A stretch of 33,232 nt of DNA from Lingula anatina (lineage: Eukaryota; Brachiopoda; Lingulata; Lingulida; Lingulidae). The stretch is from contig NW_019776039.1 in NCBI RefSeq assembly GCF_001039355.2, forward strand, positions 37,734 to 70,965, in the 5' to 3' direction. The notes beneath the pieces are model-generated. The model was given only the letters and a program-made list of their open reading frames with translations. It was not told the DNA's origin and did not search any database. The translations under genes and the position numbers were made by a program. Positions 1 to 10,379 of the stretch are shown one piece after another (position 1 is the first letter of the stretch; each line of letters begins with the position of its first letter).

Positions 1-129
1 TTCATGCCTCGGCCATATCCTATATATTGGATGATTTTTCTTTCATTGGACCCCCATTTCCAATAACTGTCAAGTTAATTTACAATATTTTCTTGCATTA
101 TGCAAACGGAGTAAGGTTCCCATTAATGG

Positions 130-165
<36 letters not shown>

Positions 166-1123
166 TTATTCCGACCACTTGTTCAACTAATTGCGGCGTT
201 GAAATAGATTCGCTAGTAGGTCGTGTGCCACAGGTTTCATTTGCGCCAACTTTTTGCTCCTATAGCTGTTGTGATTTCTCATATTTTTCATAATTAATCC
301 TGGTTACATTTCATTAACATACTTTATTATTTTTATATTTAGCACTTATATAGTTTGGGGGATGTTTATTATCTCCCCAGTTTTGTAACTTTGTATCTTA
401 TTAGTTTTCGTCATTAATAAATGACAATTTCAGTCATATGGACTTATCCTACTTAATTATTAAAACAGAGCTTCGTTGTGCTTGTGAACATTTGGCTACA
501 TAAATTAGTTTTGAAAGCTTACTTCGGGTCAGCCCTTTGATTGTTCGAAGGAAACAGATAGATGTCGCGACGCGAATCCTTTTGTTAACCCTTCATGAGT
601 TTGTGTAAAAGTGTGAAAGACAGGCAACGATCTTGAGTCGCTGTTGATATTGTTCGCAATTAATATTGGAGTATACCTCCTTCGCCTACATGTAAACATC
701 AGACAAGGCGTTGAGATCGATAAAAGTGGAGGTTAATCTGAAAAATTAGATGCGATGTTTGTAAAATGACTTATTAAGTGATGTGCATGTACCTAACATG
801 TTTAAATTCTTGATTTTTATTATTTGAAACATCTTTCATACACGGCCTCATATTTATATTTCTCTCAGGCCATACTCATTTTATTGTATTACATGGGACT
901 CTAAACCACAGGGCATTGTGAAAGTTAATTGGCTACAGAGTCTTGTTATCCTTCATGCAGTTTTATAGCTTGGATGAACTAGAAACAGGCTTTACATAGC
1001 TTTACTTAATTTACGACAAATTAAACAAAATCAGTCTGCAAGGTTTGCTTTGACTTGGTGTTAACCTGACACTGGTTTTAAAAGAACAAATATAAATATG
1101 TTGGATGGATTAAATCACCGACA
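1..1123. other. AT-rich non-coding stretch, no gene recognised
   Basis: No convincing exon was found on either strand. The only marked structure is a run of 32 A at 132-163, which could be the tail of an old retroposed sequence on the + strand or a simple homopolymer. Short open frames crossing it merely translate the A run as lysine. The rest is AT-rich sequence without repeats that I could match elsewhere in the window. Confidence 0.5.
132..163 (+). repeat. poly(A) tract, 32 bp
   Basis: Uninterrupted A run directly visible. It may mark the 3' end of a retrocopy lying to its left, but no source gene or target-site duplication was recognised. Confidence 0.9.
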
Positions 1124-1243
1124 CCGTTCTATTTTAACTTAACGTGGTCATTTACACAGTAACACAGATAATATTTATAAGTTGTCTGTTGTTCAGCACG
1201 CATTATAGGCGAGTAGCCAAACAGTGACGATGATCAATACAAG
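1124..1243 (+). repeat. dispersed repeat, left copy (partner at 22141-22232)
   Basis: This stretch shares a clear core with 22141-22232 in the same orientation: both read CGTTCTATTTTAACT, then TGGTCATTTACA, AGTAACAC, TTCAGCACGCATTATA and CCAAACAGTGA. The right copy lacks about 24 bases found here between AGTAACAC and TTCAGCACG. The family is unknown; no coding capacity is visible. Confidence 0.75.
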
Positions 1244-1643
1244 TAAAATCTAGGCAAGTATTGTTTACAAAATAGATCATGATGAATAAACCTACGCTTT
1301 AATAAATAAATAGGGGAGTAATTGTTGTTCACATTTGTCCTTGTCTACTTGTGCCGAGCAAAGAAGCCTGTCTGTTCAGAAAAAGCTGGTATAACTATGG
1401 ACAAAATAACAGGAGCACACTTTTGTTACGATATTTTGTGTAGTCGGGACCCACAAATTTCAGATGGCATTATATATTTTTTTCAAAAATTTTCATCTTT
1501 TGTAACAGTTATCGAACACAGAAAATATTGGTTGAATCTGCCGACCCCCTCCTTGCCACATTTTGGCTGATTTGGTTGATTCTCTCGTGAAATGGCACTT
1601 AATAATGTAAACCCATTCCTTTTAAATCAGGTGCGGATCCACA

Positions 1644-3053
1644 CCGGTGTAACAGTAATCCAAGTCCCCCAGAAATCGGGGTCCGTAGGACCTCTGTTCC
1701 TGGTAATGGTTGTCCATAGGACTACCATTACTTGGGAATAATAGTCCTACAGGGCCTTAGGTTCCTGGCCATAATTACAGTAGGTAGGACTTGTATTACT
1801 GGCGGACTTTTATTCCTGTTACACTATGACAGTAATGTTAGTCCGGCCTTTTGAAAGTCCTATCCTAATGCAATAATATGGTTAAATTATCATAATTATA
1901 AATGTATATGAAATCCTTCTGGTGAGCCATATATCAGACAAAAAATGAGAGGTTTGCGTCTGTGTAGTGGTTAGCGTGCAAGTCCGTAAGGTAAGAATTC
2001 ATGAATCGTACTGTTACATCTATGGGTTCGAGACCTACCTTTGACATTACCATCCCCCCTCCCCCCTATTTATAACTTGTAGCAAAATGTTTGATGGTGT
2101 TTTTAATGTCTAATATGTGTTCGAAATTCCGTGCTCTTTACATTTACACCTTTTTTTGTTTTGTTTGTTAAGTGTCAAAGCACCAAAATAGCAAAGGGTT
2201 ATTAAAGAACATCATATACATATATTGCAATTTTCAATTTCTAAACTGTCATGATTTGCCTTAAATCTCAGCCCATACTTTCCAAGAGCAAATTCCATCG
2301 AGTTTGAGGTTATTTTTCAATTTCAGCAAGTGAAAACCGAAAAATAAATCTAAGAACGGAGATCCGCGTTTTGTGTAAAGTGATTTTCCCTTAGGAATAA
2401 GCTTTTGAAAAAGAGAGAGAGGGAGAGAAAATAAGAATTTCGACACAAAACACAAAAGGTACAACCCAGTAGAAAAGGACATGAAATAATATACACCGTA
2501 CATATACCTCACAGGATGAAAATAAGGGATGCCTTTGGATGGTGAATTATTTTGTTAAAAAAATATCGGGCAAACCAGGCTCATACATATTGTGCACTGA
2601 GGGAGGAGTACGCCAAAAATATGCGTTAACACGTCAAAATGTGCGTTTACTAGATGAAAAATACACATCAAATAAATATTGTTTTTGTTTCTTCATCAAT
2701 ATGCATATAAACTGCCTATCGGAAAATAAAAACATTGTAAACTATAAAGATAAAATGTCATATAAATAGAATAAAGCCAACGTTTAGTATATCTTTAAAA
2801 CTAGTATGTCTCTATATCTATTTATTCATGTCATTTCTTGGTGTAAACTATAAAGGACATGCGTTACTAAAATGTCAGGAACACACGTCCCATTAGGACG
2901 TGCATTCCTACACGTAGGACTTACATTACTTGGGAGCCTTTGTCCTACGGACATTGAATCCTAGTAACGTATGTCCTAGGACTTCCATTCCTAGCAATGC
3001 ATGCCCTAGGACTTGCATTCCCAGGACTAGGGCGTGCACTCCTGCCACACCGG
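1644..3053. mobile_element. putative non-autonomous DNA transposon with inverted ends and GTCCTA/TAGGAC subterminal arrays
   Basis: The left end begins CCGGTGTAACAGTAAT and the right end, read on the - strand, begins CCGGTGTGGCAGGAGT, so the tips are imperfect inverted repeats. Inside each end (1655-1855 and 2880-3050) the motif GTCCTA or its complement TAGGAC recurs every 20-40 bases, often next to ATTCC or ATTACT, and several form the palindrome GTCCTAGGAC. Such subterminal arrays are typical transposase-binding regions. No transposase frame is present. No clear target-site duplication was found, so the exact ends are uncertain. Confidence 0.5.
1950..2050 (+). ncRNA. tRNA-derived SINE-like sequence (pol III A and B boxes)
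   Basis: A B-box identical to the GGTTCRANNCC consensus (GGTTCGAGACC, 2025-2035) follows an A-box-like stretch TAGTGGTTAGCG at 1965-1976. The box spacing of about 60 bases is longer than in an ordinary tRNA without intron or long variable arm, and I could not draw a full cloverleaf. A tRNA-derived SINE head or tRNA pseudogene is therefore likelier than a working tRNA. It sits inside the inverted-end element. Confidence 0.5.
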
Positions 3054-3277
3054 CTTCCAGTATTTTTTATCACTTCCGTTGTCAGTCTTCCATTTTGAGT
3101 ATGATCGAGTTATCAAATGAATAACATAGCCATCTTTTGTCAACATTGACACCTGGGTGTCACAATTATCATTTAAGTTCATAACACACCTGTACTGTAA
3201 TTCATTTGATTAATTTGTCTTGGTTTCATAGCTGACAGACTTGTAACTACCTTGTTTATCTTTGATGTATCATTTAA

Positions 3278-3327
3278 AAGGTTATAACTGGTTTTCAATA
3301 AAAACAATTAAAACCAGTTATAACCTT
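3278..3327. repeat. perfect 18-bp inverted repeat, 14-base loop
   Basis: AAGGTTATAACTGGTTTT at 3278-3295 is followed after 14 A/T-rich bases by its exact complement at 3310-3327. It could be a palindromic MITE relic or form a stem-loop. It lies about 330 bases upstream of the first recognised GTPase exon, inside what should be an intron or upstream region of that gene. Confidence 0.85.
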
Positions 3328-3653
3328 ATATCTGACCAGAAGTGGTGGGATGCAGGTAGCCTGTTAAGTTATAATGATGCATGGGTTAGATAACAATAAG
3401 ATGCACTTTGTTATTTTGTTCACCGAGATTTTAAATTGATGAGATGTTATGTTAGGTTTAGTATACTCGTGTTGCGATTTGGAAGACAGCCACAAAAAGT
3501 GTCTAGGCCTGCCCCTGTAATTTAATACGAATGACAGCCTTTCGTCTCTCTTTTGAATATAGAGACGAAATAAAATTTGACAAGTGTGATTGAACACTTA
3601 TATGCAGAAAACCGTATGGCTGCATCTAGTTTAATTGGTTATATTTTTTCTAG

Positions 3654-3982
3654 CTCCAGAAATTGCTGCGGCAACTTCAAGATATGAAGGATACTGCTGG
3701 AGAGCCAATATTTGACCCTTCCTGTGCTATATTTGTCTGCAACCGCTGGGATCTGGTACCGGAGGACGCAAGGGAAAAAGCTTTACAGAATGTGCGTTTG
3801 GCAGTGAGTGAGGGCTGGAAGCGGCCCATGGATTCATCAAAGCAGATATTTACCCTTTCTGCTAAAAAGGCGTGGCAGCATAGTCAGGCTGGGTACATGA
3901 CTCACGACTACAGGCGACTGGTCAGAGGCATCGAGGGCCTGATTCCAGTGAGTTTGCAAAGAAGGACGGAACAAGTGCACCG
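3654..3982 (+). CDS. dynamin-like GTPase/kinase fusion gene, exon with G4 and G5 motifs (partial)
   Basis: This internal exon encodes the C-terminal half of a dynamin-superfamily GTP-binding domain. The acceptor is a T-rich tract ending TAG at 3651-3653, and the exon is open in phase 0. The residues read FVCNRWDLVP, where N-R-W-D (Asn codon 3741, Asp codon 3750) is the G4 guanine-specificity motif, and later IFTLSAKKAW, the expected G5 position. After GIEGLIP comes SLQRRTEQVHR, matching the helix that follows the GTPase core in this family. I place the donor at 3983 (GTGTGT) because it joins 6992 in frame and keeps the helix running into W-G-K-H. A stronger-looking donor at 3948 (GTGAGT) would end in phase 0 and cannot join 6992. 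The P-loop (G1) and switch motifs must be in upstream exons not seen here. Confidence 0.8.
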
Positions 3983-4329
3983 GTGTGTGTTATCGTTTGT
4001 GTTTGTCTATCTATGAATGTATTCATTCAAGTAAACTTCTTCACATCATATTCTTGTTCCTGAGTAATGATAAGATATACAGATTATTATTATGTTGTTA
4101 AAACATTGTCTACATTTTATTTACGATTATGTTTTATAATATTGTCATTCTTTGCTAGTGGTTACAAAATGTTGAATTTGACCAAAATTTTCAAACGGCG
4201 GCTGTTAAGTTCGTAGAGGTAGAAGAAAGTCTGCCTTGCGAGTTGCAAGGCCCACATGAGATATCCTTTCAAGCAGGGACACTAATGGCAAGGAGCGATG
4301 ACCGTGGAAATTGAACTCATTTCTTGAGT

Positions 4330-5010
4330 TTGTCTTGCTTCCTGTGTCCGTGGCACACACTCACCACTTACGTTGGGAATGCAACGCACGGCGAAAGTAG
4401 TGCCCTTTTGCGTTAGTTTTGCTTCCGTTTGTGGTGACGTACTGACGGTATATGCCAGTTTTGTTTCCTGTTCTCCTCTTCTTTCTTCTTCCTCCTCCTT
4501 TTTTCTACTATGTAAGCTTCTTTCTCTTGCCTTTTGGAGGCATATTAGAAACTAAATTCAGAAAATATTGGAAAATTTTGAAAATTGTTCTACACGTGAC
4601 ACAGTCGACGTTCATTGTAAAGGCACGAGCGTGCGTCGTTAGCATGCCTTTCATACACCTGGCGTGGGGGTGACGCACGTGCGACGCATTCCCGGTGTGC
4701 TCTCGACTTTGTTCTTCAGTTGTAAGGGCGTGCGCCTTACTCAACACGCAAATGACACTTGCTCCTTCATTGCTTGCGACGTGCCTCTAACACAACGCGC
4801 GTCTTTCTTGCTAACTCCGTGCAAGGGGAGCGAGTTACGCTTGCGGCCTCGCTGTTCGCAGGCTATTCGTAGAATCTTTTCCAACATCCTCCGTACGTGC
4901 TTACGAAATTGAAATTTCGTAAGAAGGACTTGCGTGGGAAGAGAGATCCTGCGCAAAATTTGGACGCAAACAGCCCGTAAAAGCCCGTACGGCCGGTTGT
5001 GATCGAAGCT
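4330..5010. other. CpG- and TGCG-rich intronic patch with short palindromes, possible transposon relic
   Basis: In an otherwise AT-rich intron, this patch is crowded with GCGT, ACGCAC and CGTGCG words. It carries a perfect 11-bp inverted repeat with a 2-base spacer (CTTACGAAATT at 4900-4910, complement at 4913-4923) and a partial palindrome GTAAGG...CCTTAC at 4722-4740. Several short open frames overlap on both strands, as expected from GC-rich non-coding DNA, and none resembles a known protein. A degraded DNA transposon end is one explanation. Confidence 0.35.
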
Positions 5011-6828
5011 TAATGGAATGTTTTCAGTTTTAATTTAAATCATAAGGGGATGTTTTCTCAATGCTGATTTTGAAGAATTCAATCCACATTTCATAATTAA
5101 TAAAAATGGTGAATATTTGGGACATGGTTACGTTAGTGAAACATGAACAAAAACTATTTTATAATCATGTATAATATCAGAATAATAACATTATTTTTGC
5201 TTTTATCCACACTCACACACACACACTTCAATCATTAGGGAAGCATCACTCTCACATGCTTTTAAATTATAATTGACAAATATAAACACAGAGAAATAAT
5301 GCACTTTTGTGTTTACTGTAACTCTGTATCATGGAACACAAACTGTACAAAGTTGACCTAAAGAATGTTCCAGAGTGTAGTTTTTTTATGAATTATTATT
5401 ATTATTTTATTAGTTTAACACAATAAAGTCAGTTAAATACAAATTTTAACAAAATGGAGTTCAGTGTAACACAAAGTTCAGTATGATAACATTCTTTCTG
5501 ACATTCTGAAAAAATCATACAAGGAATCTGTTTACTCTGATAATGAACAATGGGTAACCTAAGATTACAAATAGTTTATTCAAACAAAGTACAATGCATT
5601 ATGAGTGGCAAACACGCATTACTGGGACACATATTCTTTATCCATTTTAGGTGTTTCATTGTGTCTCTGAAACGTTAATGTAGCGAGAAATCCATAATTG
5701 CTGTTTTTACAGACGGTAATTTTTTAACGCGCTGAATACAGTGTAGTAGCTTAATTTAAGACAAAACTAAAAAAATATCATTCAATATCGATGATTGAGT
5801 TTTCAAGAACAAAAGAACGTGACCATGGTGTCACCGCGTTACCATGTGACACAGACGAAAAACGAAAGTTCAGACGAAGTCACCCTACTAATCGAATGGT
5901 AAGAATCAATCAGTACACATATATGTTGAAACAATTGAAGAAAAATGAAACATATATCAGTGTTTCTCAACTTCATACAAAGAACATCTCTTGAAACAGT
6001 CCGGTGGCGGTTAATTACACCAGTGTCACTGGGTTACTTGTTATTAGAATGGGGCACGCGCCAGTTTGAGCTGGCTTTCCAGTGTGCAAAAGAAGCCATT
6101 CCTGTGTGAGACGTCATCAGTTAGAGGGTATGGAAGCAGATATAAATATCGATGTATAATTTTCACGCGGCATTTTAAAGTCGTCTGATAAAAATCGATC
6201 TCTGAAGTTTCAGTGTAGCGAACGTTACATGGGACACGATGAAGAAAAGTCGACTTTGTTAAGCAAAAAAATGAAATTCTTCAGAAAACTGATGTTAACA
6301 TGGTCTTCGTGACACAAACTAACCGACAGAGTACTGTAGACGCATTGAAGAGTTTTAAAACGAAAAGATGGGATTAGATTAAGTTTTCATTGGGCTGAGA
6401 CACTGCATATGACGTTAGTGACTGTAATTTTGTGATCATTTTTCAGTGACTTCACATAATTTTTTATTTAAATAACCATTTGCACATTCTACTTATATCT
6501 TCAGTAGGTGTATTTGCTGCTTCAAGAACCATTCAAACCTTAAACAAACTGTTCCTTAAAAGAGGTAGGGGTGGAATTCCACAAAAGTGGACGCCATTCT
6601 GACAGTAATTTCGATATATTTTCTGCTTTTTCTCTTTTTGCTTTTATTACAGCATCTTCCTTGCTCATGCATCTTCTTTGATTTGTTTTTGAGTCATATT
6701 CAGCGATGTCATATATTTAAATTTAAATTCTTGTTATGCCCCCCATCCCCCCCCCCCCCCTGCGGTGCACCACTAGCAGAGAATGACTGAAGACAAAGAT
6801 CCGAAGCTAGTTCCTGGAGCTATTTGAA

Positions 6829-6831
<3 letters not shown>

Positions 6832-6867
<36 letters not shown>
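6832..6867. repeat. (AT)18 microsatellite
   Basis: Uninterrupted AT dinucleotides. Its right edge merges with a 12-bp inverted repeat (ATATCTGCACGT at 6864-6875, complement ACGTGCAGATAT at 6917-6928), so it may lie in or next to a small palindromic element just upstream of the large exon. Confidence 0.9.
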
Positions 6868-6869
<2 letters not shown>

Positions 6870-6991
6870 GCACGTTCACGATACTGGATAACAACATTGG
6901 GACATGAGCAACATGGACGTGCAGATATACATACATATATAATACGGGTAAGCTCTTACTAAGAGCATCAATATATTGAACTATGTTCTAG

Positions 6992-8200
6992 ATGGGGCAA
7001 ACATCTAGCACAGCGCACCATAGATCATGCACAGAAGTATCTTTCTTCTGCCAGTTTAACTAGGGATGAACTTAAGAAGAAACACAGCTTACAGGAGAAA
7101 CGGTTGAACAGTCTTGAGATACATTCTGCAGACATTTTGGAACGCCTTGAGGAGCACCTTAATAAAGAATGTAAAACAATAACTGATGATCTTTCTAAAT
7201 ATCTAAGCAGCGATCCGGTCTTTGTTCGAGTTACTTCTTGGACCAATGGTGAAGCTCCCTGTGCGACCGATTGGATCAAATTAGAAGAAAGAATAGAAAA
7301 TGCCATCTGCAAAAGAATCAGCTTTGCCATCAGCTCTTGGGAAAGAGAAAAAAAACATTTTGAAACCCTGAAGAAAAACTTGTTCAAGGAATTCACTAAA
7401 GAATTCCAGTTAATTGAATCTGAGCTGCAAATGATTGAAAACATGCTGGAAAGGTCCTCGGAAACAGATTCCATGGAAAGTGGAGATTTGGCAACCCATA
7501 TGGAGTTAAAAACCCTAATGGACAATGAGGTGGACAAAATGTCGATTGTAGACTTTAACCTAGGTGAAAAAATTGCACTCAGTTTATTTTCACCAATCAT
7601 TTTACCCATTGGTGCGTTGGGTATGCTTCTTGCGTCCCCGGCATTTCTTTTTGTTGACGTAAAAAAACTTGTAAGGAAGAGGAAAGAGAAACAAATCTTT
7701 AAAATATATAAGTCGAACAAATGTGACTTTCTTCGAAACAGAGCCGCCGATGCTTTGAAAGTAATTGCTAAGCGTGCTGTCACAAAAACCTATGTTGATG
7801 CCCAACTCCAAGAGGCCAGGGATCATCTACAGATGATGCGCGAGTCCATTCCACAGCTAATAGCATCAACACGAGACTACATGCAGGCAATTAAAGAAGA
7901 CCAACGGTCTAAGGAGCAGCTTATTGCCACCTATGACCCTGTCGTCAAGAAGTTTACCACAGTTAGCAATGCGCTGGAAGATTTTGCTATGACACATCTT
8001 TTCTTGTATGATTATAACGAGACAGATGTAGAACCAGACATCGATCCTATGAAAGGACAAACATCATATCAAGGGAACTGGACCGAAGTTTTCCCTGCCA
8101 TCTTAAAATCCTCAGAAGATCGACCCCTCAAAATATCTGTCAAGCGCTATAAAGGAACTGCAAAAAGCAAGCAAGTGAACGAGGAAATGGTTGAAATGAG
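6992..8200 (+). CDS. dynamin-like GTPase/kinase fusion gene, large exon: helical region, membrane segment, kinase N-lobe start
   Basis: This 1209-base exon lies between acceptor TTCTAG (6986-6991) and donor GTGAGT (8201). Its first base completes the Arg codon begun at 3981, so the reading frame runs on. The protein is lysine/glutamate-rich and helical (about 6993-7560), as in dynamin or mitofusin stalks. A hydrophobic segment follows at about 7572-7655 (IALSLFSPIILPIGALGMLL and the next eight residues), then a basic stretch V-R-K-R-K-E-K, which suggests membrane insertion or a hairpin anchor. A second helical part follows. The exon ends in what looks like a protein-kinase N-lobe: ISVKRYKG, with the beta3-type Lys at codon 8142, then an acidic helix NEEMVEMR that could be alpha-C. 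No glycine-rich loop of standard form is seen. The frame is intact, so the gene may be functional. Confidence 0.8.
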
Positions 8201-8551
8201 GTGAGTTTAACACAAGCAAATTAGCACAAAGGCATTTAAGAAGTTAGTGCTGAAGAGTCGCCATATTACTTATATGCAAATGCATTTACTACATGTATTT
8301 TACGTAATCAATGTGGAAATGTGGCTTTAGAAGTTTTCAGTATTCATGCTTCTATTCATATACGTATTATCTTTTATTCATGTTCCCATTGATTATTTAT
8401 GATGCTCGTAAAAGTTGTATTTTGTACTTTAAATAGTTCATTGCCATCTCAGGTTTCGATAAACATGTTTTATTTCCATTTTTATATTCAAATATTGGCG
8501 ACTTGTCTGTTTTATCTGTTAGAACTGGTGTAGAATTGATTTTATTTCCAG
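8201..8551 (+). other. intron of the GTPase/kinase fusion gene (351 bp)
   Basis: Starts GTGAGT and ends TTTATTTCCAG. It interrupts an Arg codon after its second base, and the next exon restores it. The sequence is AT-rich with no other feature seen. Confidence 0.8.
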
Positions 8552-8831
8552 GAAACTTGGGCAACAAAAGATGAGATTCATTCCCACCATATTGGGTTCT
8601 TATTTGGACCCCACGACTGAACTGCCAGCTCTTATCATTATCCCCCGTCTGACCAGTTTCCGAGTCCTCTGCAGTAGCAAGGACACAACTAAAGCCCTCC
8701 CGGGTCAGCTGGTCAGTTTGGTACTCAAGGGACCGGTAGATTGTCTAATCCAACTGGCGGACGCCTCGGCCTACCTGCACAAAAATGGCCTCGTCTGTCT
8801 GGATTTGTCTATGGATACAGTTATGATTACC
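8552..8831 (+). CDS. dynamin-like GTPase/kinase fusion gene, kinase-like exon with degenerate catalytic loop (partial)
   Basis: This exon continues the kinase-like domain, from acceptor TTTCCAG (8545-8551) to donor GTGAGT (8832), ending in phase 0. ALIIIPRLT resembles the hinge-side strand. QLADASAYLHKNGLV matches the helix before the catalytic loop (the usual form is YLH-x-x-G-L-V-H-R-D-L). The loop itself reads VCLDLSMDTVMI. The Asp equivalent to the HRD aspartate is kept (codon 8802), but His is replaced by Cys, Arg by Leu, and the metal-binding Asn by Thr. This points to a pseudokinase or a strongly altered kinase. Exons for the DFG segment and C-lobe should follow, but none was recognised with confidence in the rest of the window. 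Together the three exons total 1818 bases, exactly 606 codons. Confidence 0.75.
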
Positions 8832-10250
8832 GTGAGTATTTATTAAACAGATATATCAAATTTGATATAAAATTCGCTTTTCCCTTAGGGTTTAATTTGA
8901 TGTTGTTGCGTTTTGACATAGAGCGCAAAAGACATTCATAGATCAAATAAACAGACCAAGCTCACAGGCTTGTTCATGCCATATAGCTTACATTGTATGG
9001 GGTACCTGTACATAGTGGAATTCACGGTAAATGTGGAATGATATTCCAAAAAAGATATGGTTGTATGATGGCATGTAAAATCGCCTAATGTGTGAAGCAA
9101 TTTACTAGACATTTTACATGTACACACATCTGTTGTATTTCTGTACTGACGGGTATGGGTTAGTGGGCTCATATCCTAGTTTTAAATTAGAAAAAAAATT
9201 AGAGCTGGGCTTAAGAGGAAGCGAATTGAAGGTAACTCCTAGTGTATTAGACTTCTCGTCTTTTTTGTGAGAAAAAAAGTGGTTAAAAGATGTTGGTATC
9301 TCGCCTACGTTGTATGAGGACTGTAGTTGTCTGTGTCTGCACAGTGTCATAAGGTGCCTTGAAAAGGGCATTCCGTGATAGGTACGATTGAGGTGTCTTG
9401 CTTCTGATAGTGGACTAAGGTAGACATATGGCACTGTAGTGCTACTGCCTGTTGGGGGAAAGGGGAGAGTGAACTGGTTACTTTTCAAGTGACAGAATAT
9501 GAAAAAAGGGGAAAGAAGGGTGGTCGGTCAGAAAAGGTTTCTCGCCTTCGTTTGGTGATTTTTCATCAATGGTATCTTGTCATTGTGAATGATACAAGGC
9601 ATCCCGGCTTATTCATACTTGGTCAGACGTACATGTATCATGCTTGGTCACACGCGTCTCTCCGAAACAATTGGAATACAAACTGGAAGGTATGCACTGA
9701 ACGTGTGCTGCAGTAAATGACTCAGGGGTTTGAGGTTGACTGAGGATTTGACAATCTGTGTCAAAGGCGAGACCGAGATCTGTCTGTGAGAGCGGTCTGG
9801 TGGTTGCTTAGTTTTGAGTTTTGTTTGGGCTCTGTCCTGGTCATATTAATTCCTACAGTCTGTGCCAAACAGTACGACCAGTGATATCAATCCGATCGAA
9901 AAATTTTTTCGAGCTCAAATGTTTAGAAAAAGTAAAAAAAATGTTAACCCCTCAATGTAAATTCTCTTGTTCCGATTGTTCTACCATGCTGTTCGCAAGA
10001 CTAGGTAAAATTTCAAGCCATTGAAATAGCAGCTGTATGCCTCGGTCATTAGCCAGAGTTGTTGTGCTTTTAAGGGCTCTCGTCAATGAGGAAGAAACAA
10101 TTTAACCCGTATCTGGAAGCGAGGCATACATGTCCTTTCTTTTGTGTGACAATTACAATGTTGATAGACATACAATTTGTGCTAATTTAGCAGAATTGCC
10201 TCTGTTGACTGATTTGTGGGGCACTCTCACATAGGCCATATAGCGTTAAC
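8832..10250. other. presumed intron or downstream sequence, no exon recognised
   Basis: The kinase gene should continue here, but I found no exon with a DFG-like or APE-like motif in phase 0. A 124-codon open frame on the - strand (9114-9488) matches no family I know and has no supporting splice or start context. I see no recognisable repeat. Confidence 0.4.
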
Positions 10251-10379
10251 TAGCAATAAAAAAAGGAACAATTATTATATTTTCAAATTCGATTAAAATA
10301 CAGAGTTTCTACTTTAAATGGGGTATTATTTTTTGGCGAGTAAATTTTCTACAAAATATATACTTTCTCTCTAACAACT

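Larger units (their letters stand above)
3983..6991 (+). other. intron of the GTPase/kinase fusion gene (about 3.0 kb)
   Basis: Non-coding sequence between the two frame-compatible exons. It holds a GC-rich patch with short palindromes (about 4330-5010), a CA run near 5213-5226, a C run near 6748-6760, and an (AT)18 microsatellite at 6832-6867. A short open frame after a TAG at 4161-4163 ends quickly in a stop and is not needed to keep frame, so I do not treat it as an exon. Confidence 0.6.

Noticed and set aside
4164-4314. Open stretch after a TAG acceptor-like site, as an extra exon of the GTPase/kinase gene
   Set aside because: It ends in a stop with no fitting donor, shows no family resemblance, and the direct join 3982 to 6992 already keeps frame.
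7025-7783. 252-codon open frame on the - strand
   Set aside because: It is antisense to the large GTPase/kinase exon and has no family resemblance.
9114-9488. 124-codon open frame on the - strand
   Set aside because: No recognisable domain, no splice or start context, AT-rich surroundings; treated as chance.
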